Source of the DNA: Methylotenera_A sp046598525
Lineage (GTDB): Bacteria; Pseudomonadota; Gammaproteobacteria; Burkholderiales; Methylophilaceae
Reading direction: 5' to 3'
DNA: 57,187 nucleotides
NCBI GenBank assembly: GCA_046598525.1
Contig: JBKJIJ010000014.1
Coordinates: forward strand, 1 to 57,187
Positions 43,771 to 51,450 of this stretch are shown here, in pieces. Both the position numbers and the translations under genes were made by a program. Position 1 is the stretch's first letter. Each line of letters starts with the position of its first letter. The notes under the pieces are model-generated. The model worked only from the letters and a program-made list of their open reading frames with translations, was not told the DNA's origin and ran no database searches.

Positions 43771-45211
43771 ACGCGTTCTGGCGGCTTTTTTTAGCGCACT
43801 GCTTCTGTGGTTATTTCAAGCATCGGCTTGGGCTGCCAATACAGGCGCCGATACTAACGCCGATACTAGCCGTTTTGATTTAACCAATCACTGGATAGGT
43901 TTTGCCGCCATTGCGATTTTTGTGATTGCTTATATGGCCGTCATCGCAGAAGAATTTATTCACCTGCCTAAATCCAAACCGGTGATGTTGGCTGCTGGCG
44001 TTATTTGGGCGGGCATTGCTTGGTATTACCAGGCGCATGGCGTGCCACATGCAGCCGAAATCGCTTTGCGGCATAATTTATTAGAATACGCCGAGCTGAT
44101 GCTGTTTTTAATTGTCGCCATGACCTTTATAAATGCGCTGGATGAACGCCATGTGTTTGAAGCGTTACGCACATGGTTGATTCGCAAAGGCCTTAGCTAC
44201 CGCGCGCTATTTTGGGTGACCGGCGGCTTGGCATTTATTATTTCGCCCATTGCCGATAATCTCACCACGGTTTTGTTAATGTCATCGGTAGTGCTGGCAG
44301 TTGGCGGCAGCAATAAAGCGTTTGTCTTGCTGGCTTGCATTAATTTAGTAGTGGCCGCCAACGCAGGCGGCTCTTTCAGCCCATTTGGCGACATTACCAC
44401 TTTAATGGTTTGGCAAAAAAACATTCAAACATTTAATGGCACGGTTAATTTCTGGTCCTTTTTTAATTTATTTCTGCCTGCTTTAGTCAATTGGATTGTG
44501 CCTGCGGCGCTGATGCATTTTTCTGTGCCCAAACAAAAACCCAAAGGTGTGAGCAAACAATTACCAATGAAGCGCGGCGCTAGCATGATGATTGCACTTT
44601 TTGTCATTACCATCGCCATGGCTGTTACGTTTCACCAATTTTTGCATTTACCGCCGGTAATGGGCATGTTAACTGGCTTAAGTTTGCTGATGTTTTATAG
44701 CTATTATTTAAAAATGACCGGTGAGCACACTAAATTTGACGACGATATGGAAGACATCAACAACCCTGTGCCTTTTGATATTTTTAGAAAAATCGCCAGA
44801 ACCGAATGGGACACGCTGTTTTTCTTTTACGGCGTGATTATGTGCGTGGGTGGTTTGGGCTTTATTGGCTACTTAACCGTATTATCACAAGCCATGTATA
44901 TTGGTTTGGGCGCCACCACTACCAATATTGCCATCGGCGTAATTTCGGCCTTAATCGATAACATTCCTGTGATGTTTGCTGTTTTAAGCATGATGCCAGA
45001 TATGTCGGTTGGGCAATGGTTGCTGGTAACATTAACGGCAGGCGTTGGCGGTTCGCTGCTGTCTATTGGCTCCGCGGCTGGCGTAGCGTTAATGGGTCAG
45101 GCAAAGGGCGCTTATACGTTTTTTGGCCACTTAAAATGGCTGCCCGCCATTGCAATTGGTTATGCCGCAAGTATCGCTACGCATTTATACATTAATAGCC
45201 ATTTGTTTTAA
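43763..45211 (+). CDS. nhaD: Na+/H+ antiporter NhaD
   Basis: A 482-residue inner-membrane antiporter. A leader-like first helix is followed by about 11-12 membrane helices. Conserved elements are F-I-I-S-P-I-A-D-N-L-T-T-V-L-L with the transport Asp, N-A-G-G-S-F-S-P-F-G-D-I-T-T and the late D-N-I-P-V-M. ATG 43763 is chosen over an upstream in-frame GTG. A strong terminator follows. Confidence 0.93.
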   Translation: MNKRVLAAFFSALLLWLFQASAWAANTGADTNADTSRFDLTNHWIGFAAIAIFVIAYMAVIAEEFIHLPKSKPVMLAAGVIWAGIAWYYQAHGVPHAAEIALRHNLLEYAELMLFLIVAMTFINALDERHVFEALRTWLIRKGLSYRALFWVTGGLAFIISPIADNLTTVLLMSSVVLAVGGSNKAFVLLACINLVVAANAGGSFSPFGDITTLMVWQKNIQTFNGTVNFWSFFNLFLPALVNWIVPAALMHFSVPKQKPKGVSKQLPMKRGASMMIALFVITIAMAVTFHQFLHLPPVMGMLTGLSLLMFYSYYLKMTGEHTKFDDDMEDINNPVPFDIFRKIARTEWDTLFFFYGVIMCVGGLGFIGYLTVLSQAMYIGLGATTTNIAIGVISALIDNIPVMFAVLSMMPDMSVGQWLLVTLTAGVGGSLLSIGSAAGVALMGQAKGAYTFFGHLKWLPAIAIGYAASIATHLYINSHLF

Positions 45212-45225
45212 CCGTATTGGCTTAT

Positions 45226-45263
45226 AAAAAAAGGCACTGGCTTATCAACCAGTGCTTTTTTTA
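45226..45263. terminator. Bidirectional rho-independent terminator
   Basis: AAAAAAAGGCACTGG pairs with CCAGTGCTTTTTTTAT around CTTATCAA. It sits between the convergent nhaD and the PDZ protein gene. Confidence 0.93.
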
Positions 45264-45278
45264 TATCAATATTAATGC

Positions 45279-46130
45279 TTAGTTTCGGCTATTTACCAGC
45301 GCTTTGGTTGTGCTTTTTTCACCATTGCGCTCAAATTCCAGCGCTACTTCTTTACCTTGATGCTGACGCACCATAGTGGATAATTCTTCTGGCTTACTAA
45401 GTGAATTTCCGGCTAATTTTAATAAGGTATCGCCGCGCACTAAGCCTGCTTTGGCCGCTGGCGAATCTTTAATCACGGCAATTACTTTTAAGCCTTCTAC
45501 TTCAGTGGCTTTTTCGGCCTCTTGCGATTCTTTTTTAGCTAACTTAATCACATGCACCCCCAATAACGGCGCTGGCAATTTTGCCCAGTAGCTGGCGTAA
45601 TATTTGTAATTAGTCGGCTCTTGCTCTAAATCTTTTTCAGTCAGCTCCCTGCCCGCTTTAGCCGCTTCTTTAATCATTTGCATTTTGCTGCCAGCTGTTT
45701 TGGCTGATCCGTATTTGCTGTATACCAGCACAGTATCGGCTTTTAAAGTTTTGGCGTATTGCAACGCTTGCTCTGCTGGCACATCGCCTGCGGTAAAACC
45801 AGATGAACCAATCATGTCATAGCCGCTTTCTAGCATGCTAATGTCGTCATCTTCTTTATGATTACTGACAAACATTTTGGTATCAGGATTGGCCTGCAAC
45901 GATTTTAGGTTGCTGCTGTTTTGCGGCTTGTAACTTTTTTCATACCAGTTTTCGGCGGCTTGCAATTGCATAGCGGCAAATAAAACGCCCGCAGCAAATA
46001 AACCCAACAACATCATTTTTGGTTTTAGTGTTTTGTTTTCGGTAGTAATTGCATGCGATTGGCTTAAACGCGCCAACACTTTTGCATCTCTTGCTGTTTT
46101 TATCATTGAATGATTGGTCAAACCCGCCAT
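45279..46130 (-). CDS. Membrane-anchored PDZ-domain protein
   Basis: A 283-residue protein with one hydrophobic segment (about 38-58, ending M-Q-L-Q-A-A-E) that anchors it to the inner membrane or is cleaved. The periplasmic part has a region with M-I-G-S-S-G-F (about residue 105) and Y-A-K-T-L-K-A-D-T-V-L-V-Y-S-K-Y-G. A C-terminal PDZ domain (about 195-275) carries V-I-K-D-S-P-A-A-K-A-G-L-V-R-G-D. No protease domain is present, so it is an adaptor-like PDZ protein of unknown role. ATG 46130 has AAAGGA 7 bases upstream and is preferred to the ATG at 46181. Confidence 0.75.
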   Translation of the reverse strand: MAGLTNHSMIKTARDAKVLARLSQSHAITTENKTLKPKMMLLGLFAAGVLFAAMQLQAAENWYEKSYKPQNSSNLKSLQANPDTKMFVSNHKEDDDISMLESGYDMIGSSGFTAGDVPAEQALQYAKTLKADTVLVYSKYGSAKTAGSKMQMIKEAAKAGRELTEKDLEQEPTNYKYYASYWAKLPAPLLGVHVIKLAKKESQEAEKATEVEGLKVIAVIKDSPAAKAGLVRGDTLLKLAGNSLSKPEELSTMVRQHQGKEVALEFERNGEKSTTKALVNSRN

Positions 46131-46212
46131 GAAATAATCCTTTACGATTGAAAATGCTATTATTAGCGTATCTCCGCGCATTTATTTTACACGCAATATT
46201 AAAGACAAGCAG

Positions 46213-46815
46213 ATGGCAAAACAATTCATTAAAATTGGTTTAGTTTCCACCAGTGATAGAGCATCCAGTGGCATTTATGCCGATAAAGGCATTCCCAGCT
46301 TGCAAGATTGGCTGAATGCGGCGCTGATTACGCCGATTGAATATCACACGTGTTTGGTGGCCGATGAGCAAGAAGACATTGAGCAAACACTGATTGATTT
46401 GGTGGATTATCAAGGTTGCCATTTGATTTTAACCACAGGTGGCACAGGCCCAGCCGCGCGCGATGTAACGCCAGAAGCCACATTAAACGTAGCCGATAAA
46501 ATCATGCCGGGCTTTGGTGAGCAAATGCGCCAAATTAGCCTTAATTTTGTGCCAACTGCCATTTTATCCAGACAAGTGGCGGTGATTCGCAAACAATGTT
46601 TAATCATCAATTTGCCAGGCCAGCCAAAAGCCATCGCGCAAACTTTACAAGGCCTTAAAGACGATAGCGGCAATGTAAAAGTGCATGGTATATTCGCCGC
46701 CGTGCCGTATTGCCTAGATTTATTGGCAACGGAAGAATCACCCATGCCGTATTTAGAAACCCATCAGCACATCGTCAGCGCATTTCGCCCCGCATCTGCT
46801 GTTAAACCTAATTAA
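46213..46815 (+). CDS. mog: Molybdopterin adenylyltransferase
   Basis: A 200-residue MogA-type enzyme that adenylates molybdopterin before molybdate insertion. It has I-G-L-V-S-T-S-D-R-A-S-x-G near the start, L-T-T-G-G-T-G-P-A-x-R-D-V-T-P-E-A and N-L-P-G-Q-P-K-A-I. Other molybdenum cofactor genes are absent from the window. vanZ-like and thiL genes follow closely. Confidence 0.94.
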   Translation: MAKQFIKIGLVSTSDRASSGIYADKGIPSLQDWLNAALITPIEYHTCLVADEQEDIEQTLIDLVDYQGCHLILTTGGTGPAARDVTPEATLNVADKIMPGFGEQMRQISLNFVPTAILSRQVAVIRKQCLIINLPGQPKAIAQTLQGLKDDSGNVKVHGIFAAVPYCLDLLATEESPMPYLETHQHIVSAFRPASAVKPN

Positions 46816-46826
46816 TCAAAGAATTC

Positions 46827-47210
46827 ATGTTTCACTTTATATCTACTACCTATGCAAAAAAATGGGCCGTTATTGCTTTTTGGGTCGCGCTTATTGTCAT
46901 CAGCATTTTGATGTTTGTGCCCGGCAAACCGCCTAAAAACACAGGCTTTATGCACTGGGATAAAATTCAACATGCCTTGGTTTTTATGTTATTAATTAAG
47001 CTGGCTTGGGCGGCTTACCCGCATAAAAAAATGCTTAGCGCTGTCTTAATGGTCATTTTTGGCGCGGTCATTGAAATATTACAAGGCGCACTCACCACAA
47101 CGCGCATGGGCTCAACTGGCGATTGGATTGCCGATATAGTCGGCATTATGCTGGGCATGAGCATTTGCGCACTATTAATTTCAAATAAGTACTTTCAAAC
47201 AAGCCGCTAA
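46827..47210 (+). CDS. VanZ-like membrane protein
   Basis: A 127-residue protein with about four hydrophobic helices. The W-D-K-I-Q-H-A-L-V-F segment near 45-54, G-A-x-I-E-I-L-Q-G and the final T-G-D-W-I-A-D-I-V-G are the VanZ-like family pattern. Function outside glycopeptide-resistance clusters is unknown. It lies between mog and thiL with small gaps. Confidence 0.85.
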   Translation: MFHFISTTYAKKWAVIAFWVALIVISILMFVPGKPPKNTGFMHWDKIQHALVFMLLIKLAWAAYPHKKMLSAVLMVIFGAVIEILQGALTTTRMGSTGDWIADIVGIMLGMSICALLISNKYFQTSR

Positions 47211-47223
47211 AACAAATTAGCCA

Positions 47224-48186
47224 ATGACGCCAGAATTTAACCTTATTGATGAATTTTTTAAGCGCCCCACCGCGCAAACCGATTTAAGCGTTGGCGACGA
47301 TGCGGCTTTAATTTCAATCGCTAATGGCATGCAACTAGCTGTTTCGGCCGATATGCTGGTAGCAGGCACTCACTTTTTTGCCGATTGCGATGCTTACAAG
47401 CTAGGTTGGAAATCGCTAGCGGTGAATATTTCGGATATGGCCGCCATGGGCGCGCAAGCCAAATGGGCAACATTAGCCATTGCGTTACCCAATATTGATA
47501 ATGCATGGTTAAGCCAATTTAGCGCTGGATTTTTTGCCTGCGCCAAGCAATTTAATGTGGATTTAATTGGCGGCGACACCACGCGCGGGCCGTTGACTAT
47601 AAGCGTTCAAATGATGGGTGAAGTACCAATTGGCGAGGCAATTAAACGCAGCGGCGCACAATTAAAGGATGATATTTGGGTGAGTGGCCAGCTTGGTAGC
47701 GCGGCGTTAGGGCTGGCTTATCTACAAGGCAATAATGCAATTGGCACATTAAGCGCAGAAGATTTAAACCTATGCTTACAAGCCTTACATGCGCCAATTC
47801 CGCGCTCTGAACTTGGTTTAAGCTTGCGCGGTATTGCCACTAGCGGCATAGATATTTCAGATGGTTTATTAGCGGATTTAGGCCATATTTTAAGCGCATC
47901 CAATTGCGGCGCAACGCTGGATTTAACGGCGATTCCGTGCATTGACGTTTTAAAAAAATCGCTAGAAAGCCCAGCCACACAAGGCTATATTTTAGCTGGC
48001 GGCGATGATTATGAGCTGTGTTTTACCGCACCAAAATCCGCGCGCGACAGTATTTTAGCCATCAGCAAGCAGATTAATTGCCAACTAAGCATGATTGGTG
48101 AAATTGATGCTGGCAATGACTTAAAAGTAATGTTCAACAATCAACATCTAAGCATCTCAAAAAAAGGTTTTGATCATTTTGGCTAA
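47224..48186 (+). CDS. thiL: Thiamine-monophosphate kinase
   Basis: A 320-residue ATP-dependent kinase that makes thiamine pyrophosphate. It has S-V-G-D-D-A-A-L near 22-29, V-N-I-S-D-M-A-A-M-G-A, G-G-D-T-T-R-G and G-I-D-I-S-D-G-L. It is followed by an overlapping pgpA, a frequent thiL-pgpA pair in proteobacteria. Confidence 0.96.
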   Translation: MTPEFNLIDEFFKRPTAQTDLSVGDDAALISIANGMQLAVSADMLVAGTHFFADCDAYKLGWKSLAVNISDMAAMGAQAKWATLAIALPNIDNAWLSQFSAGFFACAKQFNVDLIGGDTTRGPLTISVQMMGEVPIGEAIKRSGAQLKDDIWVSGQLGSAALGLAYLQGNNAIGTLSAEDLNLCLQALHAPIPRSELGLSLRGIATSGIDISDGLLADLGHILSASNCGATLDLTAIPCIDVLKKSLESPATQGYILAGGDDYELCFTAPKSARDSILAISKQINCQLSMIGEIDAGNDLKVMFNNQHLSISKKGFDHFG

Positions 48187-48673
48187 TCATAACCAGCCCA
48201 ATTTCAAGCTATTAATCGCGCACCCAGCTCATTTTATGTCGTTGGGTTTTGGTAGCGGCTTAGCGCCAAAAGCACCCGGCACATTTGGCACCTTGGTCGG
48301 TTTACCCTTATTTTGGCTGATTTCTGGGCTAACGTTTTATGCGCAATTAGGCATTATTACTTTCCTATTTTTGGTGGGCATTTATTGTTGTGATAAAACC
48401 GGAAAAGCGCTTGGTGTTAGCGATCATGGCGGCATCGTTTGGGATGAAATTGTCGCCATTATGTTAGTGCTTACTTTCACAACTTTACAATGGCAGTGGT
48501 GGTTAATCGCCTTTTTGCTGTTTCGATTATTCGATATTTGGAAGCCCTACCCCATTTGTTATTTTGACGCTAAGCTTAAAAATGGTTTCGGCGTAATGTT
48601 TGATGATTTATTGGCCGCTATTTACGCCATTTTAGTGATGAAATTTATTGTATGGCCGCTATCGCAACTTTAG
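48179..48673 (+). CDS. pgpA: Phosphatidylglycerophosphatase A
   Basis: About 164 residues, an inner-membrane phosphatase that makes phosphatidylglycerol. L-G-F-G-S-G-L-A-P-K-A-P-G-T-F-G-T, W-D-E-I near the middle and the F-R-L-F-D-I-W-K-P-Y-P motif are diagnostic; three to four membrane helices are present. The start is uncertain: TTG 48179 overlaps the end of thiL, TTG 48170 is further upstream, and ATG 48236 would cut into the conserved N-terminus. The gene overlaps pncC by 22 bases. Confidence 0.93.
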   Translation: MANHNQPNFKLLIAHPAHFMSLGFGSGLAPKAPGTFGTLVGLPLFWLISGLTFYAQLGIITFLFLVGIYCCDKTGKALGVSDHGGIVWDEIVAIMLVLTFTTLQWQWWLIAFLLFRLFDIWKPYPICYFDAKLKNGFGVMFDDLLAAIYAILVMKFIVWPLSQL

Positions 48674-49137
48674 CCACCGAACTTGGCGCAACACTTAAAG
48701 CACGCGGCTTTATGTTAGCGTTGGCAGAATCGTGCACTGGCGGCATGGCGGCGCAAGCCGTTACCAGCATTGCAGGCAGCTCCGCTTGGTTTGACCGCGG
48801 CTTTGTAAGCTATAGCAACCAAGCCAAAGTAGATATGTTAGGCGTTAGAAATCAAACCTTAATACAATTTGGCGCTGTAAGCGAACAAACGGCCGCTGAA
48901 ATGGCGCATGGCGCACTAAAATTCAGCCTTGCGCAAATTAGCGCCAGCATTACGGGTATTGCAGGGCCAGATGGCGGCACGGCAGAAAAACCCGTGGGCA
49001 CGGTTTGTTTTGGTTTTGCGTTAAAAAACAGCATTAAAACCAGCACACAGTATTTTAATGGCTCACGCGAATCCGTTGGCCAGCAAGCAACTATCTACGC
49101 AATCACCCAATTATTAGAATTAATGCGCGCCGCTTAA
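48652..49137 (+). CDS. pncC: Nicotinamide-nucleotide amidase (CinA C-terminal type)
   Basis: A 161-residue stand-alone PncC that deamidates NMN to NaMN in the NAD salvage cycle. The catalytic region A-E-S-C-T-G-G is at about 24-30, Y-S-N-x-A-K near 50, T-G-I-A-G-P-D-G-G and K-P-V-G-T-V further on. It starts inside the end of pgpA. Confidence 0.94.
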   Translation: MAAIATLATELGATLKARGFMLALAESCTGGMAAQAVTSIAGSSAWFDRGFVSYSNQAKVDMLGVRNQTLIQFGAVSEQTAAEMAHGALKFSLAQISASITGIAGPDGGTAEKPVGTVCFGFALKNSIKTSTQYFNGSRESVGQQATIYAITQLLELMRAA

Positions 49138-49149
49138 ATTGCATGCAAT

Positions 49150-49518
49150 TTAACGGTGACCGCGATGATGGCCGTGGCCACGGTGGCCGTTATTGCCTCT
49201 GTGGCCGCCGTTATTCCAACGATTATCATTGCCCCAGCGGTTATCGTTACCCCAGCGATTATCAAATCGTTGTGATTGATAGCGGTGATTATGGTGTCCA
49301 AAATTTTGATAACCAAACGCAACAGCTGGCGCTGAACGGTAGTAAACAGCTGGTGGCGCGTTGTAATAAACCACTGGCGGCCCAGCATAATATTGCGCTT
49401 GCGGGTAACCGTAACCACCCACATTAATGTCGATATTAAATGAATCGCGCGCAACTGCGCTAGAAATTGAAGCAACGCCAATGGCTAAAACCACAATGGC
49501 TGAACGTAATATTTTCAT
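49150..49518 (-). CDS. Small exported Tyr/Pro- and Gly/His/Asn-rich protein
   Basis: A 122-residue protein with a clear signal peptide (about 1-23, cleavage after A-V-A). The mature part has a Tyr/Pro/Ala-rich region (about 33-68, repeated P-P-x-V-Y-Y units). It is followed by a tail built of N-D-N-R-W-G and H-R-G-H repeats, very rich in His, Gly, Asn and Arg. AAAGGAG precedes the ATG. No known domain is seen; metal binding by the His-rich tail is a guess. It is convergent with pncC. Confidence 0.8.
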   Translation of the reverse strand: MKILRSAIVVLAIGVASISSAVARDSFNIDINVGGYGYPQAQYYAGPPVVYYNAPPAVYYRSAPAVAFGYQNFGHHNHRYQSQRFDNRWGNDNRWGNDNRWNNGGHRGNNGHRGHGHHRGHR

Positions 49519-49771
49519 CGTAAAACTCCTTTAAAAATAATTGTTACATCACTAAAAACGCATTTAAAACTATATCGTTGACCTTAATATTAATACGCTA
49601 AATGATATTGCTAATTTTCATTGCCCAAATCTACAACCAAATGTAATCAAATAATTAATAAATTGTCATGCAAACTAATCAAATCAAAGCATGCTCTTAG
49701 CTTACGCTAACACGCGAAATATGAAATAATGACAAGTTAATTTAAGTAATAAAAATCAAAGGTAAAACCAC
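49519..49771. other. Spacer upstream of recA
   Basis: This 253-bp AT-rich region holds the divergent promoters of recA and the His-rich gene. I looked for a canonical LexA box (CTGT-N8-ACAG) and saw none, so SOS control in the E. coli manner is not supported by the sequence. No small gene is apparent. Confidence 0.5.
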
Positions 49772-50800
49772 ATGGATGACAACAAAAGCAAAGCACTAGC
49801 CGCCGCTCTTTCGCAAATTGAAAAACAATTTGGCAAAGGCTCCATTATGCGTATGGGCGATGCTGATATTGGCGAGGATATTCAATCCGTTTCAACTGGC
49901 TCGCTGGGTTTAGATATTGCTTTAGGTATTGGCGGTTTACCACGCGGCCGTGTAATTGAAATTTACGGCCCAGAATCATCAGGCAAAACAACCTTAACAC
50001 TTTCTGTAATCGCTGAAATGCAAAAATTAGGCGGCGTTGCCGCGTTTATTGATGCAGAACATGCGCTAGACCCGCAATATGCCGCAAAATTGGGCGTAAA
50101 TGTACCTGATTTATTAATCAGCCAGCCAGATACAGGCGAACAAGCACTTGAAATCGTGGATATGTTAGTGCGTTCAGGTTCTGTGGATATTGTGGTGATT
50201 GACTCTGTAGCAGCCTTAACGCCACGCGCCGAAATTGAAGGCGAAATGGGCGATTCGCACATGGGTTTACAAGCGCGTTTAATGTCGCAAGCTTTGCGTA
50301 AATTGACTGGTAATATTAAACGCACTAATACCATGGTGATTTTTATTAACCAAATCCGCATGAAAATTGGCGTAATGTTTGGCAACCCAGAAACCACTAC
50401 TGGCGGTAACGCGCTTAAATTTTACGCTTCTGTGCGTTTAGATATTCGCCGCACTGGTGCGATTAAAAAAGGTGATGAAGTCACTGGTTCTGAAACACGC
50501 GTAAAAGTGATTAAAAATAAAGTAGCGCCGCCGTTTAAACAAGCCGAATTTGACATTATGTACGGCGAAGGTATTTCACGCTTAGGCGAAGTAATTGAGC
50601 TAGGTTCAAACCTTAAATTTGTGGAAAAAGCCGGCGCTTGGTATAGCTACAATGGCGAAAAAATTGGCCAAGGTAAAGAAAACGCTAAAGAATATCTGCG
50701 TGAACACCCAGAAATGGCCGCCGAAATTGAAGCTAAAATCCGCGCAAACGCTAAAAAAATTGCCGATGCAATGCCTTCTGCACGTACTGAGGATAATTGA
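49772..50800 (+). CDS. recA: Recombinase RecA
   Basis: A 342-residue recombinase for homologous repair. Walker A G66-P-E-S-S-G-K-T73, Walker B V-V-I-D-S-V-A-A-L, loop L1 E-G-E-M-G-D-S-H-M-G and L2 with N-P-E-T-T-T-G-G-N-A-L-K-F-Y are all intact. recX follows after 62 bases, as usual, then alaS. Confidence 0.98.
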   Translation: MDDNKSKALAAALSQIEKQFGKGSIMRMGDADIGEDIQSVSTGSLGLDIALGIGGLPRGRVIEIYGPESSGKTTLTLSVIAEMQKLGGVAAFIDAEHALDPQYAAKLGVNVPDLLISQPDTGEQALEIVDMLVRSGSVDIVVIDSVAALTPRAEIEGEMGDSHMGLQARLMSQALRKLTGNIKRTNTMVIFINQIRMKIGVMFGNPETTTGGNALKFYASVRLDIRRTGAIKKGDEVTGSETRVKVIKNKVAPPFKQAEFDIMYGEGISRLGEVIELGSNLKFVEKAGAWYSYNGEKIGQGKENAKEYLREHPEMAAEIEAKIRANAKKIADAMPSARTEDN

Positions 50801-50862
50801 TTTAGGCTTTAATTTAAGTTTAAATTTGGACTTAAATTTAGGCTTATTCATTGGGATTTTAA

Positions 50863-51354
50863 GTGTTTAATAAAAAGTCTCAGCCTGAAAAATCCTTACG
50901 TCAGCGTGCGCTAGAATACTTAGGCAAGCGCGAATATTCATATAAAGAGTTGGGGCAAAAGTTAAAGCCCTATCTTGATGAAAATGACGATATGGATAGC
51001 ATTACGGCGATTTTGGATGATTTTAAAACGCGCGAATGGCTTTCGGACGCGCGCTTTACCGAACAAATGTTGCATGCTCGTCGCGCCAAGTTTGGTAGCA
51101 GCAAAATTATTCATGAATTGCGCGAAAAAGGCGTTGAAAGCACGCTAATTGAAGGTGCGGTTGAGCAATTAAAAGAAACAGAATTGGCAAGCGCCAAAGA
51201 AATTTGGCAAAAAAAATATAAAAACGCACCCGAAAACCGCGATGAATGGGCGAAACAAGCCCGCTTTTTACAAAGTCGCGGCTTCGGCTTTGATGTAATT
51301 AAACGGGTGTTGAATAGCTCGAAAGAAAACGGCCAAGAAAACGATGACGAATAA
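50863..51354 (+). CDS. recX: Regulatory protein RecX
   Basis: A 163-residue all-helical protein that caps RecA filaments. R-Q-R-A-L-E-Y-L-G-K-R-E-Y-S near the start, the F-x-x-R-R-x-K-F-G-S-S-K-I-x-x-E-L-R-E-K-G-V motif in the middle and the R-F-L-Q-S-R-G-F motif near the end identify it. The start is GTG 50863, and the ribosome site is weak. Confidence 0.94.
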   Translation: MFNKKSQPEKSLRQRALEYLGKREYSYKELGQKLKPYLDENDDMDSITAILDDFKTREWLSDARFTEQMLHARRAKFGSSKIIHELREKGVESTLIEGAVEQLKETELASAKEIWQKKYKNAPENRDEWAKQARFLQSRGFGFDVIKRVLNSSKENGQENDDE

Positions 51355-51367
51355 ATTTCTCCGTCAC

Positions 51368-51395
51368 CGTCATTCCCGCGCAGGCGGGAATTCAT
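51368..51395. repeat. Dispersed palindromic repeat, family B
   Basis: CGTCATTCCCGCGCAGGCGG-type palindrome, with ATTCCCGC and GCGGGAAT around CAGG-like centre bases. It sits just after the recX stop in the recX-alaS spacer. It belongs to the GTCATTCCCGCG...GGGAAT class of short repeats widespread in proteobacteria. Confidence 0.85.
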
Positions 51396-51450
51396 TTTAA
51401 TGGTTTTGATTTTAAAAACAGTGATTTAAAAAGTATCTAACGCAAACATA

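Noticed and set aside
49660..49771. LexA/SOS box upstream of recA
   Set aside because: No CTGT-N8-ACAG-like palindrome was found at a sensible position. A divergent LexA motif cannot be excluded by eye.
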